A DNA stretch of 64,000 bases from Drosophila persimilis (lineage: Eukaryota > Arthropoda > Insecta > Diptera > Drosophilidae): the NCBI RefSeq assembly GCF_003286085.1, contig NW_020825288.1, positions 6,510,001-6,574,000 of the forward strand. Direction: 5' to 3'. A program made the position numbers and the translations under genes. How positions within the stretch are numbered: position 1 is the stretch's first letter; each line of letters opens with the position of its first letter. Below are positions 22,963 to 36,820 of this stretch, in pieces. The notes beneath the pieces were generated by a model. The model did not search any database, was not told the DNA's origin, and saw only the letters and a list, made by a program, of their open reading frames with translations.

Positions 22963-25398
22963 GCGCTTCAATGAGGTCGAAATGGCTCAAAAATAATGTG
23001 AAAAGTTCGCTTTAACCATTTTTCCACAGCCACAGCCGATGGTGACGCACAAAAACAGTCGGCTAGCGGCAGGAAGAGCCAACAGAAAGGATTCGCGCCA
23101 CATTTCCTACTTTCCTTTCAGTTAGAATTTACTCCTTCAGAGCACCACTTCCACTCCTGCTGCCACTCCCCCCCCTCCTGCCGCCTCGTTGGAGTTATGC
23201 GACTTTGGGGAATTTCTGACGGCCCTCGACTCGACGCCACTCCTCGCCTCGCCTCGCCCCGCCATCTCCTGGCCAGAATCTTTGCCATCTTATCCCTCTG
23301 TCTCAACCCGTTTGCCACTTTGGCTTCCTTTGACTTTTCAAGAACTTTGTTAGCAGCATCTTTGCCAGCTTCCGCTTGACGCTAGCCGCTTTCTGCCTTT
23401 GAAGTTATTGCGGCTAGTGCAACGGCTGCTGCTGCTGCTGCTTCTGTTGCTGCCACTTGGAAAAACTTGCTGTGCAGCTAATGTTGCGGAGGACATGTCG
23501 TCCTCGCAGGACCCCCAACTATATATCGCCTTCGATTCTAACTAATGAGTGTCCTTGAAGGCAAATCGGGAAAGGGGACAACAAACGGCAGCAGCATTTG
23601 GAGCCAGCAGATTGTCCAGGACTCTCTCTGACAAAAGCAAAGCCAAATGGTTGCAAATCTGTGCGGGGGGCGGGGAGGGGCGGGGGAGATCCAGATGCTG
23701 ACTGCTGTGTGTCCTTGTGCCAGGCAGGCACGCAACAACTCAATTACGCCGCTTTAATTGGCCTAATTAATTTGCGCTCAAACGCACTTCAAGTCTAAAC
23801 GTGTTTTTCCACAGGCCCAGGACCAGGACCCAGCACCAGGACCCAGCGAAGGGTTGCCTGAAATATGCATTAAGCCGCAGATTTGCGACTCGCGACGTTG
23901 TCGGTAATTAAGCAAGGACTCTCGGTGGCACGGATGGGAGCCCAGTTGTTGACAACCGGGACGTCTGCAGAGCAGCTGATTTCTCAGATTTCCAGCGATG
24001 CGTTTAATGAGCGGCACGTGACGCCGCCCTGGACTGACTTTTAATTTGCAACAAATTTTTTGTGTTACATTTTTTTCGATTTTATTTTTTGAATTTCGTG
24101 TACAATAAATTTTTTATTTTTACACCTTTTCAGGTTTTCAGGCATCATTAATTTTAATTTCCCGTTGGACAAAACCTGAGGCTGAGATTAAGATAAAGGC
24201 CAAAAGGAGTATACCCTGAGATACGGTTCGAAGATTATGGCCAAATGGTGTCATGTACTTGGCATAAATATTTATTTGCAACCCAAAATGTATCTCTGTG
24301 TGTGGGGGGGGGGTCTAATGGTGAAATATGCCCTGGCATAAAGCAAGGAATTGCTTTTAGAATAGAAGGCGGCCTCCTTAAGCACTTGCAGGCCTATTTA
24401 ACAATTATTATACAACAGAAAGAGCACAAGAGACATATGCCAAAGATGCCACTCTCTCTCTCTCTCTCTCGGCCATACATAAATTTGGGGGGGCTTGGGG
24501 GGTGGGCCCAAAAATGAGTGATGTTTATTTGTGCGCGAAGGCCATTAAAATGAAAAGCAGGAGCAGCCAGCCAAGCAGCAGAGCGGCAGTGCTGTGGCTG
24601 GGGCATAGATCATGAATATGCAACAGCCAGAGATAAAGCGCAGTTCGACTTGAGCCGGGGATGTGGGCAGCCGGCAATCGTCAGACGGCAGAGGAAGTGA
24701 AGCCAAACGCGCCATCACAATAAAAATTCATTACGCAAAGCGAAGCGGGAGAAAAGGAACCCGGCGTCCCGGGCAACCAAAAGACCGGAAAAGAAATCGC
24801 TATAAATTTTCGACGCAAAAAAAAAAAAACACCAGAAAAGAGAAGAGAGGGGAAGAGAGGGGAAAGCAAAATAACAGCAGTGCCAGTTACATGAAGAATT
24901 ATTGCGGCGGCGAAATGCTGTCCACCTACTTAAAATTAATTTCGGCAAAGAATCGTCCAAACAACAGCAGAAGGGGGAGGGGGAACCACTAGCACTACCA
25001 CCATTACCATTACCTCATAGATGAGGACAACAACCACCAAACCATCACCAGCCGCAATCCAACAACAGCAGACGTCGGCTATATCCCGTGGCGTCTCTCG
25101 TCGACCGTAATGAGGGGGTACGAGCGGGGCGCAAAAGGGCTGTTAACGGCAAGGGGTGTGGCCGCTGGTGGTCTTTCGATATGCACAGGGGCGGGCAAGG
25201 GAGTCAGCAAGTCGCGTATGTCAAAATATTGAAATATTGAAACAAAACGACGACAAATAACAACAACAACATGTGGGAAAGGGCCCAGTGAATGTGGCGA
25301 CGAAAATATGTCCTCTACTGGCAGAAATAATGTAAAAGCAGAGTTCGGCAAATGAGATTTGCTCACTAATCGCCCGAGCCGCAAACCAAGCACACACC

Positions 25399-25781
25399 CG
25401 ATCTCCCTCACTGAGCCGAGCACCTTTTCTACCTGCGCCGGCGTGGGCTTTGATTTGTGCCTTCGGTTCGGCACGATTGAACGCGTCTGTCTCGCAACAA
25501 TAACAACCACTAGATTAAGAGAGGCATTTCAGTGAGAGCGAGAGCGACAATGAACCGCTGCAGCACAAGCAAAGTCAGGCTTTGGCAGCCAGTGATCGCT
25601 CAAAACGGAGACGCATTTCGGTGAGAGAAAGAGAGCGACAAAGAACGTCTGCCTTGCAATAACAAGAACAACAATAACAGACACAGTTCGATGCGCTGTG
25701 GGTGAGAGAGAGCGGCGGAACAAATAAAGTACCGATTTCTTTGCAAAGCTTATCTCTCGCTTAGATTCAAAGCAGAGACGG
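25399..25781 (+). repeat. Dispersed GAGA-rich repeat, copy A (short form)
   Basis: It shares with 49842-50617 a left-end block ACCTTTTCTACCTGCGC followed by CTTCGGTT, the blocks GCATTTCGGTGAG and GAGAGCGACAAAGAAC, CTTTGGCAGCC, and a right-end block GTACCGAT..TTTGCAAAGCTTATC followed by AGATTCAA. An internal direct repeat of the GCATTTC(A/G)GTGAGAG block occurs at 25524 and 25613. No protein is encoded. The family is not recognised; it could be a non-autonomous transposon, a solo LTR or a regulatory repeat. Confidence 0.75.
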
Positions 25782-26811
25782 AACGAATTGCCTTTTGTCT
25801 GGAGTTTTATTTGCCAGCTCTGTCACAAATATTTCCTTTCTTCGATATACCCGCCGCTCTCTAAGATTACTGGGTAGCACCTACAAAGACGTAGCAGTGA
25901 CCACAACTCTCTGTCATCTACACCCCCCCCCCCCCGCCTCGAACATTTGGGCCAAGTTTAATGAATGTCCGATGTACACGACATCCTCATAAAACAGACC
26001 CGCTGATGCCGCCACCAAAAACCAAATTAGTCGCCGTTTTGTGCCAGCGAGAAGGGAGCGGAGCTCCACCCCAGGACACAGGATTGCAGTTGCCTGATAA
26101 CAAAACCGAACGCGTGCTCGGCACAATACGGCCATAGTCATAGTCCTGGGGAGTGTCAGGAGGTTGCAGTGGAAATCGCTTGCAGCTTGGAATCAATAAG
26201 CGACAGAACGGAACATCAACCCCCCCAGTGGCAGTGGCTGTCTCGTTCTCGTTCTCGTTCCCGTCCCGATCTCTATCCCAATGCCAGTCGGTCCCGTCCC
26301 AGCTGGCAGACAGTTGTCGACTATCCTGGGAACCTCATTAGGCAAGCGTCGCTAATGACTGCAACATTCAGCCGGCATTCTGTGGAACAGCTTCACTCCA
26401 ACAATAGACAGGCTCCCACAGCTCATGTATACAAATGTACTCTATATCCTGGTAGATAGTCATGTGAGCCACACGCCCCGCACCGCCCGACTACCGTAAA
26501 CATAATAATAATGCCTCGTTTGCCATTGCCCCCTGGCGCTCATAAAGCCATTAAGGCGCTGAACCCTTTGGCGCGAAGCGTAAATTACACGAGCAGCTCG
26601 GTTTCCGGTACCAGTATTGGTATCGGGCTTAGTTCGAAATATGGCCCGATCTGTGCTCCACGGCGACCCTCATAAATTATTTCAACCAAAAACGAAACAA
26701 GGCAATAAAATTGCGTTTCCAAAAACTCCCTAACACTTGGTGTTCGGCATCCGGCAACCTGTGAAATCGATGCAATATTAGCCGGCTCTAATAGCCCCCA
26801 TATCTGTGCTG

Positions 26812-26837
26812 CACACACACACACACACACACACACA
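26812..26837. repeat. (CA)n microsatellite
   Basis: An uninterrupted CA run. Confidence 0.97.
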
Positions 26838-27466
26838 GGCTCTCATTCATAAAAATTTCATTTGGTAATTTCGCGAATTTTGCTTTGGGATTTTTCACTT
26901 TGCCTAAAAGGGTTGCAAATATGTTAGGTGCTGCTGCTGCTGCTACAAAAAAATTCTTAAAAACAAAAACCCAAAAAAAAAAAAAATACCAAACACCAGA
27001 GGACAAACAAGTGCCGTGAATGGTAAAAATTTGAGTGCAGGGAGAAACAAAATCTAAGCCAATATCGACGGGAAAAACAGTGCCCACAAAAAGTAAATCA
27101 AAAGCCAGGCAACACATCCACTCATAGTCCAGGGGTGTGGGTGGAGGGGGGGTCTGGATGTCCATCCAACAAATTCCCTGGGAATGTGTGCAGCAGCAGC
27201 AAAGTCCCGTCTGAGTGTATCGAGGCAATTCAATTATATTTTTGCAATAATTTTCAATACACTTAAGTGCAGGCCCTGGCCCTGGCATCGCCGAGCTTTG
27301 GCGGCAGTTTAGAAAACAAATAACATTCAATACAAAACTTGTTGGGGCCTGTGTAGTCCCTACCTAGGGCTGTTGCATATTTTTCCTTATTTTATTGGCC
27401 CAGTCGTCTAATGGAAATTGAACGAACGCTCTGGCTCCCGTTTTGCTTGAATTATGAAAGCAGTTA

Positions 27467-27486
27467 CCCCCCCCCCCCCCCCCCCC
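27467..27486. repeat. C20 homopolymer
   Basis: Twenty consecutive C. Confidence 0.97.
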
Positions 27487-27694
27487 AACCCCCAACCCCC
27501 AGCCCAGGGCAATCGCTTACAAATCGCTCGAAAATTGCCTCAACTCGAGCAGGACTCTCGTCGCACATCGGCTTCATCGGATAAGTACCCTTTCCTCCAT
27601 TTTTGGATGGCATCCTGACATTGACATTCGATATTATCGCTGACAAACGATCTGCAACGAAAAAGAGTTTATAAAAATACAGAATTTGATGACA

Positions 27695-27720
27695 GGGCGG
27701 GGGTGGGGGCGGGGGCGGGG
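27695..27720. repeat. G-quadruplex-type G-rich tract
   Basis: Four runs of at least four G separated by single bases, ending GGGGGCGGGG. This fits a classical G-quadruplex pattern. Confidence 0.9.
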
Positions 27721-29484
27721 TCTGTCCTGATCCCAAGTGCACTTTGTCACAGCTTATCAACATCTCCCGCCGGATCGGCATGGGTGGGTGGGGAAGGGGA
27801 GGGGGTACTCGTACTCGTAAATCCTCAAGCGCACACGCACACTTCAGAGATTAAAGCAATTTCCAGATTGAACGCGACCCAAAGTACCCCTCGAACTTTT
27901 CAATAACTTTAAATTGAGCTCTGAGCCACCGACCCCCGACCCACGGCCCCCTGCCCCTGTGTGTGTGTGCATGGGCGGAGCGGAGGAGAGACAATGGCCC
28001 GACCAAGTGCCGTCGCATAGGAAAAGTCTTATGAAATGCAACCGTTTGGAAAATCCAGTCAATACTTTTACTGTTATTGTTTCATGTTGCACAACAGGAA
28101 GGGATGAAGCTGCCACCCTTCCATGCTCCCACGCTCCGCCCCCTCCCTGCCATGGCAGCACATATGCTGCCTGTTTGGGCCACTTTTGGCAGACTTTTTC
28201 AACCAATTTGCAGTTTCGATTTTGCACACTGTCCTCCCCCAATCCCCTCTCCCCCTTAAAGTTCCTTAAATAATTCAAGTGTATGGCAAAAGTGCAGTAA
28301 ATCGTGACGCTGGCGTTAATGTTATGGCCCTATTAACTGTACAACAACAACAACAATGACAAAGCAATAAAAGTCAATCAGCATTTATTTCCCTTAACCC
28401 CAAACAAGATCCAGAAACACCGAAACACAAAGCAAGTCCGACGGGCCAAAGGCCAGCCAGTACAGTGGGGGGGGTCAGAGTTCAGGCAGCGTTGAAATGT
28501 TTACACTCATTAGATGCCTCACAGAGAAAGGGGAGACCTAATGATTGCCATTTGAAAAATAAAAATAAATTTAAGCAAGTCTCGTGTATATCTTTCTTAG
28601 TTTGAAAATTTCCCCAAAAAGCAGGAGGGCGGAAAATTTGTCTCAATTATCAGGCGAATAGCCCTCCCCAAGCTGCAGTCCATCTTCCATTTGATTGATG
28701 TTGAAAACCACTGGGCAATCTATAAATGTGGCATTAAGTGATTTATTTCAGGTGCCACAATGATGATTAAGCAGCAGTCGAATAGAAATGCCATAGAAAT
28801 TAGCATATTTGAAATTGTATAAATCACAGCTAACTGGAATTATATATCATATATAATTTTCTGGTTTCGCCTGGCTTGGTTTTGGTTTTAGACAGCAAAA
28901 CGTCAATGAAGCAGACATTTCACTTGAATGATGGCCAAAAGAGGTGAAGCATCGTGTGGGCCAAAATTATGGTAATGTGAGAGAAACCATGGGATTAGTT
29001 TTTTTTTGGTGACATATGGCAATATTAAAATGCAAATTAAATGCAAATAAACAATTATAGTTTCCAACTGCGTGTCGCTGATTGTGGGAGGGTGTAAAAA
29101 TACATAATTAATAGACAAACAAGTCACAAAACACACGCACACACACTCGAACAGAGGGGCACAGCCAGTCAAATTGCCTTTTGGGCAAACAATTTGTGCC
29201 AAACGAACAGCAAACAGGACAAGAGGTAGCAACACCCAGCAGCCAGCCAGCAACAGCAACAGCCAACACAATTCAAACAGAAGCCACCATTCAAATGCAA
29301 AACAAGTCCGAAATTTGAAGGCTACGAGAGGACTACAAGATACCCTCTACTCAAGAGAGTGCTCTCTTAGACGAGTAGAAAGGGATTTTGATAGATTGTT
29401 GGAGCATAAAAAAACAGTTTTCCTCATTGAAAACATTTATAAACGTGGACATCACGTATTATATCTTTATCCTTCCTATAACTA

Positions 29485-30130
29485 AAAGGTTAAAAAATAA
29501 ATAAAAATTTTTAACCTAAAAATAGACTAAAATTAATTAATAATTTAATTAATAATTATTATTGGGGTGGTAAAAGTCGTGTAAAAGTTTGAATTTAGAC
29601 TTAATTGGGTATAATTGGGATAAAAACAAAGGAAAAAATAAAATAATAATACTTTAATTTAAAGTGAAAATTAAATAAATGAATTACAAATTAATTATGC
29701 TGATTTACATAGGTTCATGCTAAAGACCTATTAGGTGTATTTAATTAACAATTTTTTTTAAATCATAATTTTTCTTATTTTTTTTAAAGTTTTTTACTTG
29801 ATTGATGATTAAAGTTCATGCTCAAGACTTATTAGGAGAATTTATTTTTTTACAATTGTTTTTGTCTTTAATTGTAATTTATTTATTTTTATTTTATTAG
29901 GTGTATTTAGTTATTTATTTTAAAACTTTGTTTTAATTGTTATTTATTTTTTTAATTATTTGTTTTATGTAGTTTTTTATTGGATTGATGATTTCAGTTC
30001 ATGCTCAAGATTTATTAGTTTATTTATTTATTTTTAATGGTTTTTTGTATTTAATTGTTATTTTTTACATATTATTTTTTCCATTTTTTAACTTTTTTTT
30101 GTTATTTATTTATTTTTAATAGTTTTAAAG
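29485..30130. repeat. AT-rich island 6, ~100 bp tandem copies
   Basis: GTTCATGCTCAAGACTTATTAG (variants) appears at 29712, 29813 and 29996, with a partial copy (ATTAGGTGTATTTA) near 29896. It is preceded in later copies by TTGATTGATGATT. No gene. Confidence 0.8.
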
Positions 30131-30267
30131 TGCGATACAGCCTTGCAGAACAGAGACACTGCCTAAGATACTCCTCTGAGTATTCTACGAGGTAGTACAA
30201 ATGAAATGAAACGAAATTGCGTAAACCCCTCAAGATATTTTAGTGTTTGACATGGCAACGGCAACAA

Positions 30268-30291
30268 GGACAACAACAACAACAACAACAA
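30268..30291. repeat. (AAC)n trinucleotide
   Basis: About eight ACA/AAC units. Confidence 0.95.
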
Positions 30292-31021
30292 CAGAGCCAA
30301 GGTGCGAACTGTTGGCCTTTGAAGTGGCGGAAAAGGCCAGAAGTACCCTCAATTGGTTCGCGCCCCCGCCCACCGAGCCGCGTTTATTGAAAGTGCTGTT
30401 GATGCATCATCCAAGCCCAGCCAACAACCAATCTTCAGCTGATTGAGCCGCATTTTTGAACGCGTCTAATAAAGAGGCGGCCTCCGGGTGCCCTAAGGGT
30501 GACATCTGCAAGGGTTGCACTTAAAAGTTGGCAAGTTCTCATCATCCCGGCGTGAAATCCAATTGGCATATTTGTATCAAATCTCAGCAAAGGACTCATT
30601 AGCCATGCAGGAAGCCTGGCCCGGGGCCCCTCGGGGCCTCTGCGTGCAGGGCCAGCGCAATTATACTCAAAGGAAAAGCGATGGGGGTTTGTCATTTGCC
30701 GATACGATACGAGTATGGCTAATCTATTGCATCAGTCGACTGTTTCGTGGGCTGTTTGTGTGTCTGTTTTTTTTCTGTTTTTGCGACCTGATGGGGACTA
30801 ATGATACATTGACAACTGTTGTTATTCTTGGCGCTGAGGCTCCGGGAATACACAGGGATCTGTCTATATTGGTATTGTACGGCCCGCGGACTCATTAGGC
30901 CATTAGACGAATCGCAACATGGCCATGGACATGGCGGTGGCATGGGGATGAGTGCGCTTCATTAACGCATTATGTGCCGTCGGTGGCATCCGTCTTTGGC
31001 ACACGGCTATAACCAGCCGCC

Positions 31022-31045
31022 GACCAGACCAGACCAGACCAGACC
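31022..31045. repeat. (GACCA)n pentanucleotide array
   Basis: Nearly five perfect copies; reverse complement of the CTGGT array at 20545. Confidence 0.96.
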
Positions 31046-31520
31046 ACGCACTCCCACACGCATAAACATTCAGCGAACAACATGAAAATGCAATTAACGC
31101 GTTAATGTCAACTGGGAATGGCTCTTGACCGCTCCTCTCCTCTCCTCCCCACTCCTCTGCTCTGCTCTTTGCTCCCGGCTGATTGTTGGTTGTGGGTTAC
31201 TGGTTCCTGGTTGTCCGGCTCGTTGGCAGTAACATCAATTTTTCGGTTCCGTGGTCGCTAACACACATTTGTTGCCTAACATTGTCAGCAGGTTTTGGGC
31301 CCTGGCCCTGTCCCTGTCCCTGGCCCTGCTTAATGTTTTACAAATATGTATGAACGGCGGCGATATTCGTTCGACTTCAAGGGCATGCTGTGTTCGGGAA
31401 TGTTATGTGCAATGTGCCAATAAGGAGGGCTTTCCAAGCATTCTGGAGGATTATTGGAGCACAAAAAAGAGTCCAAAAAAGCAACCAAGGTGTGCGATCA
31501 AAGCTACACTATTTTCTTTC

Positions 31521-32400
31521 AAGAGGTATCCTGGAACAGAATAAACTCTAATTACTTATAAATTGTTTTATCGCCCATATTTTGACATTTTTGTAATACA
31601 GATATAAAAAAATTTGAATTATCGAATATAAAATAAATTTAATTTTAAGATTAAAGAAAATGTTTAACCTTAAATATGTATTTCTATTATAATAACTCTT
31701 TCAGATATTTGTACTTATAATTTGTATTTTTTAAGAGGTATCCTGAACAGAATAAGCTCTAATTAGCCCTAAATTTGAATTAAATTGTTAAATCGTTCAT
31801 ACTTTATAATTTGTATAAAAAACTATAAAAAAAATTCAAATAATTTTTTTCATTAAATGTAAAATATAAGTTTAATACAATTATATTTTATAGGTAAACG
31901 GTCCCTTCAAAATATGGTAACAAAAATAAATTTTTACTTTACATATATACAAGGGGAACGTTCCATTTTTTTTTAGTTAAATATTATAGATATTACTTAT
32001 AATTTGTATTATGAAAACCTACAAAAATTTTATATTTTTAAATTTTTATAAAAAATCTTAAAATTTTTTAAATTTAAAATACAAATTTGGACTATGAAAA
32101 TTTAAATAGAAATTGAAATCGAATATTTTATTAACTTACATTTTTTTTAACCATATAATTTTAAATATATACTTAAATATTTATAAGTTGTATTATAAAA
32201 ATGTAAACAAAATTTCTATCTTCAAGTTTTATATAAAAATACCAGAATATTTTTTTATTTGCCATTTGTTTTTTATTTCAAAATAGTTTTAGTTTTCTCT
32301 TTAAATTTCAGTAAATTTAGAATAATGTATAGGCTAGTTTTTCCTTCAGTATTTCTTAAATGAGCAACAAAAATTTTAATTCCCATGAAAAAAAAAGGTT
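31521..32400. repeat. AT-rich island 7, degenerate ~95-212 bp repeats
   Basis: AAGAGGTATCCTGGAACAG with ATAAACTCTAATTA at 31521 recurs with few changes at 31733 (spacing 212). TATAATTTGTATTA-type anchors follow at about 31716, 31811, 32000 and 32183. No gene. Confidence 0.8.
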
Positions 32401-34820
32401 TTTACTGCAACCAGCCTCAAACCTTGTAAGAGCACTACTTAAGTAGCCACCGTTTAGAGGGTATCTTATGGTCGTAATGTCCCTCACATTTATTTCATTA
32501 AATGCGAATGGCAGTGGCGGAATGCGTGGTAATACCTTGCGCTTTTTGCGCTAATTGCATGGCAACCTGTGGAGTAAAAACACAAATAATAACACATAAA
32601 AATAAAAAAGAAAAACCAGAAAAGGGAAAACCCTATAGCTGGGGATGCAATCTGCCAGCTTAACGCAGTGCAGACGCCCACAGACCTGCGTGATCTCCTG
32701 GTGCAGGTCCTGGTCCTGGTCCCGGTTCTGGTCTCTTCTCTGGCTACTTTCTGCATTGCCAAATTGGTCGGTCTATGCCACAGTTTTGTGTTGCGATGCC
32801 GCCGCACGACATGCCCGACGCAACGAAATTATGTGGTGGAGCGGAGGAGCCTGCAATCTGCTGCTGCTGTGATTTTCTAATTAGGCAAAGTTTCCCCCAA
32901 CCCCCAACCCCGCAACCCATTCTTTGGTCGCTAACGCTGCGGCAATTTACGCATAATAGAGGAGAACGGTGGGGGAGCACCTGCACTTCTACGGAATATT
33001 CCTGTAAATTAACATAGAAATATGTAATTTCCGCTATGGACAAAAAAAAAGAAAAAAGAAAGGAAAAACGAAAGACGAGTTACTTTATGACTCGGCGAAA
33101 TCCTGCCGCCGCCGCAAAAGACCCACCGCCTACTTATAAAAATATTACGGCAACGTCCAGGCCCCACACCGACCCGACGACCAGCGGGGAATTGAGTGGC
33201 GAGAACGTGCCCCTGGGTGTGGCACCACCTATAATAAATTTCAGAGGCTCAGTGTGGTGGCGGTCCAGGGATCTTCAGGAAAAGGAACGCCACGGAACGG
33301 CATGAAAGGCAGCAGATACTCCCGTACGCCTTGCATGTAAGTCCGCGCACCGCAAAAGTCCGGGCACAAGCCGCCGTTAAGCCCGGACGGAGGATGCGTT
33401 TTCCGGGGCCGCCCAAAAAAGAAAAAAGAAATAAAGAAAGAAAAGAAATTGCGTTGAGTTGTGAATGCCAGGCTGGGATTTACGTTTTCATTACGTTTGT
33501 AACCTTACAAGTAAAGGCAACTATCCGGGTGTGCGTCCTGTCGCCAGTATCCGTATCTGTATCCACCTCTTGGGCCGGAGCGGGGGGTGTGGAGGGCCCT
33601 GCACATTTCGTGCGTAATTTATGCGCTTATTGTCTTTTGCCCGTCCGTCCGTAGTCCCTGCCCCTTGCCCCTTGTCCTCTTGACACCGCTTCGAGGACTC
33701 ATTTCGGGCCTGCTTATTTGCTCACTCGCGCGTTCGCACGCGCCCTTCAGGCCCCGCCCCCAGGCCCGACTCACTTGTCGCAGTGTCTTTCGGCTCCTTG
33801 AGTCCTTTCATGCTGGTAATTTTTCATAAACGTCGACAAGAGTTGTCCGCCGTTGCCAGCTGCCAGGCTTTGATCCATGGCGACACGACGCTGAATGGCG
33901 CACCTGCAGCCGAGAACCGAGAGCCGAGTCATCCGTAGGAGGAAACCCCTACATATTTGAGTCTCTGCCGCGCCAGAAATTAAATATAAACTTGCTGCAG
34001 CACTTTGCCCCCCACTCGACGGCCGTCTTTCAGCGCCTGGTTGGGCAATAAAACGTCCCTGGATGCTGGAGGCATACCCTTTTCAAAGAGCGTCAGACAG
34101 AGAGGGTGCTATGCTCATCAGTGGCTGCGAGCAAAGGGTTTAACAATCTTTTCTTTGCTGGATTCTGGGGACCGACTTACCTGCCCAAAGGCCCAAAGGC
34201 AGGTTTTAGCCTAGTCTAAAGGGTATTCGACGCTTCGGTAGATGTCTTCTTTGTCTCCTTATTGTTTGTAGCCGTTGCCGTTTGCTGTTGCCGCTTGTTA
34301 ATGTGGCACTTGTGTTGCTGTTACTAGCTAAGTGGCAACTTCATCATCTTGTGCTGGGACGTTGCTGGACGGACTAGACGGAGTCTCAATCTCAACGGCT
34401 CGGCCATAATTGTATTCAACAAGCTGGTGTCGCCTCAGATTTCTCAGCCTGCCCCATTTGCATGCACTGCCCGTAGAGGGAGTGTGCGAGTCGGGGTATA
34501 TTTCATTTTATACTTTTGATTACAAAATTCTGGGTTTTTTTTTTTATGCAGATTATAGAATTTATTAGCTCTGCGCTCCACTCCGCTTTGCTCCACCAGC
34601 CATGCCGCTTATCCCCACGCAGCCGGAGAGATATGACCTTAATGCGCTTGAGTTTTAATTCGCATTCGTGTGATTTACAACCATCGTACTTTACTTTACT
34701 GTACTTTACAGTACTGATACGGACTGTTCCCCGGCCCCATCAATTCAAGAGTACGCCGACCTCTTTATGGCTCCGTAAACGGGTATAACATTGAGCACCC
34801 AAAATGTGTTCATTCAACCT
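32401..34820. other. Non-coding spacer
   Basis: No gene recognised. GGTCCTGGTCCTGGTCCCGG-type repeats lie near 32705, and GTACTTTACTGTACTTTACAG near 34688. Confidence 0.65.
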
Positions 34821-35806
34821 GCACTCAGAGAAAAATGTGCCAAGAAGTTTACAAAAAATATTCGGTTTTTAAATAGAAATAAAACTAAATTAAATATAAT
34901 TTATATTTAATCTTTAGATACATTTTTTGATAAAAAAAATTAAAATATAAAAAAAATATATACATATACCGCGATCTATTTTAATTAATTTTGATTTTAT
35001 ATTTTGTATGTATTTAAAAATGTTTAATGAATTTTTTAATTAATTTTTAATTCCCATTTCTATGGGAATATATTTAATTTAAATATGAAATATAAATATA
35101 CCACGATTTATCCAGAATTCAAATGATTTTTTTTTTTTAATATATGTTTAATCAAAATATATTTAGTTTTAATTTTTAATTTTAACTTTTTTAATTACTT
35201 TTTAATTCCTATTTTTATTAAAATTTTTGTAATTTAAATATGAAATATATATATGCCACGATGCCAGAATTAAAATTCTTTTTTTTTAAACATATGTTTA
35301 ATTTTTAATTCCTATTTTTATGGCAATTTATTTAATTGAAATATGAAATATATATACATACATATATTGCGATGTGTCCAGAATTAAAATTCAATTTTTT
35401 TAATATGTTTAGTATGTTAAAAATAAATGGTTTTAATTTTAAAATATTTAAATAATTTTTAATTCCCATTTTTATGGAAATTTATTTAATTTTAATATGA
35501 AATATGTCTATATATATTTGTTTAAAATTATATACAACTATTTTTAAATTGAAAATATATTTATTTTTAATATGAATAACAATTAACAAAAAATACCCTC
35601 TATAGACCGCGATTTATCCAGAATTAATGGGCAAAAACTATTAGTCAGTTAGACCTGGTTCTTTTTTAAATGTAGTACTGCCCGAGGACTCCACACACTT
35701 TTATGTATTATAGAGAAATATTAAAAATTAAATAATAAAAATTAATTATAAAAATCTGTTCATAATAATGTCAAAATCGAGGTTAAACCTGAGCTGTTTT
35801 TCTCTG
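34821..35806. repeat. AT-rich island 8, bracketed by inverted CTCAGAGAAAAA motif
   Basis: The left edge is GCACTCAGAGAAAAATG (34821-34837) and the right edge is the inverted TTTTTCTCTG (35797-35806). Inside, a CCACGATTTATCCAGAATT unit recurs at about 34968, 35100, 35257, 35367 and 35606, with TTAATTCCCATTTTTATGG between copies. Could be an old non-autonomous insertion. No coding capacity. Confidence 0.7.
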
Positions 35807-36420
35807 CCTGTGATACTGGAGACGACTGCCAAAATGGACCGCAGCCCGCCCTCAGAGCCTATCGGGTATCGTCTGGGTTGAGGGGGTGGTGGAGGCACGG
35901 GGGGTGGGGGGGCACACCAATTAGTAGAGAACTCCATTCCTCAGCGGCTGAACTCCTCAAATCCTCAACCGTATCCTGTGTTGTCGGTTGTCTCGCCTGC
36001 CAGTTGTGGCCATAATAATTAGAATTTGGCTCATTGTGTGCCCGACTAACGTCAACAGCATTCCACAGTGGCCATGGCCGGGCCGGGCTGGGTCGGGCCG
36101 GGCCGGGACAAGTACAAGTACAAGTACATGTGCATGTATTGATTTGGGCTGCAATGTAATAATTACATGGTTACATGAGCGCAATTTCCGAAGCATAACT
36201 CACGGGGCACCCGCATGACGCATGCAACATGTTGTCCGGCCACAGCACCCCCTGACTGCCTGCCTCCCTCTCTGGGTCTGTCTGCTGTTGGTTGAACTTG
36301 TCTAGGAGTTGATGAGATGTTAAGATTATGTTAATGAGTTCATTAAATCACAAGAAACAAGCATCCGCATAAAATTACAGACACACAGAGGGATAGAGTT
36401 TCCAATTCCAAGAATCAGAG

Positions 36421-36590
36421 TGGAGGAGGAGGCTCTGGCCGGAAAGCCAGGGAGAGAGGAGGAGGCTCTGGCCGGAGAGCCAGAGAGAGAGGAGGGTCTG
36501 GACGGAAAGCCAGAGAGAGGAGGAGGCTCTGGACGGAAACCCAGAGAGAGAGGAGGCTCTGGCCGGAAAGCCAGAAAGAGAGGAGACTTT
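36421..36590. repeat. 30-33 bp minisatellite x5
   Basis: Units of GGAGGCTCTGG.CGGAAAGCCAGAGAGAGA start at about 36431, 36464, 36494, 36525 and 36555. All units are multiples of three, so frames stay open on both strands (a proline-rich RPEPPPL repeat on the - strand). No start, signal or domain supports a gene. Confidence 0.9.
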
Positions 36591-36820
36591 GGAGGAGCCC
36601 TATGTGTGTTTTGGCCAGTTTTGGGCTCCATTTGGGCTTCTCTTTTTGCCACTTAATCGGTGGTAAAGACAGCAATCAGCAGTGCCACCCCCAAACTTTT
36701 AGAAATCCCCTCCTGTCTGGTGCCACTCACTCGCGAATCATTTCAATCTGATCGATTTGTGTATTTGTCAAACTGATTTATCGAGTGTCTCGGTTTGATG
36801 GCCTGGAAATGTCTGCCGCT

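Larger units (their letters stand above)
21606..25398. other. Non-coding spacer
   Basis: No gene recognised. It includes GATAGAGAG repeats at 21791-21827, the CACTCG array, (CTG)n at 22931-22956 and 23427-23445, a small AT-rich patch at 24040-24150 and (CT)n at about 24452-24470. Confidence 0.65.
25782..29484. other. Non-coding spacer
   Basis: No gene recognised. It holds C13 at 25923-25935, (CA)n at 26812-26837, C20 at 27467-27486 and a strong G-quadruplex-type tract at 27695-27720. Confidence 0.65.
30131..31520. other. Non-coding spacer
   Basis: No gene recognised. It contains (AAC)n at 30268-30291, the GACCA array at 31022-31045, and GGCCCTG/TCCCTG hexamers near 31297-31330. Confidence 0.65.
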
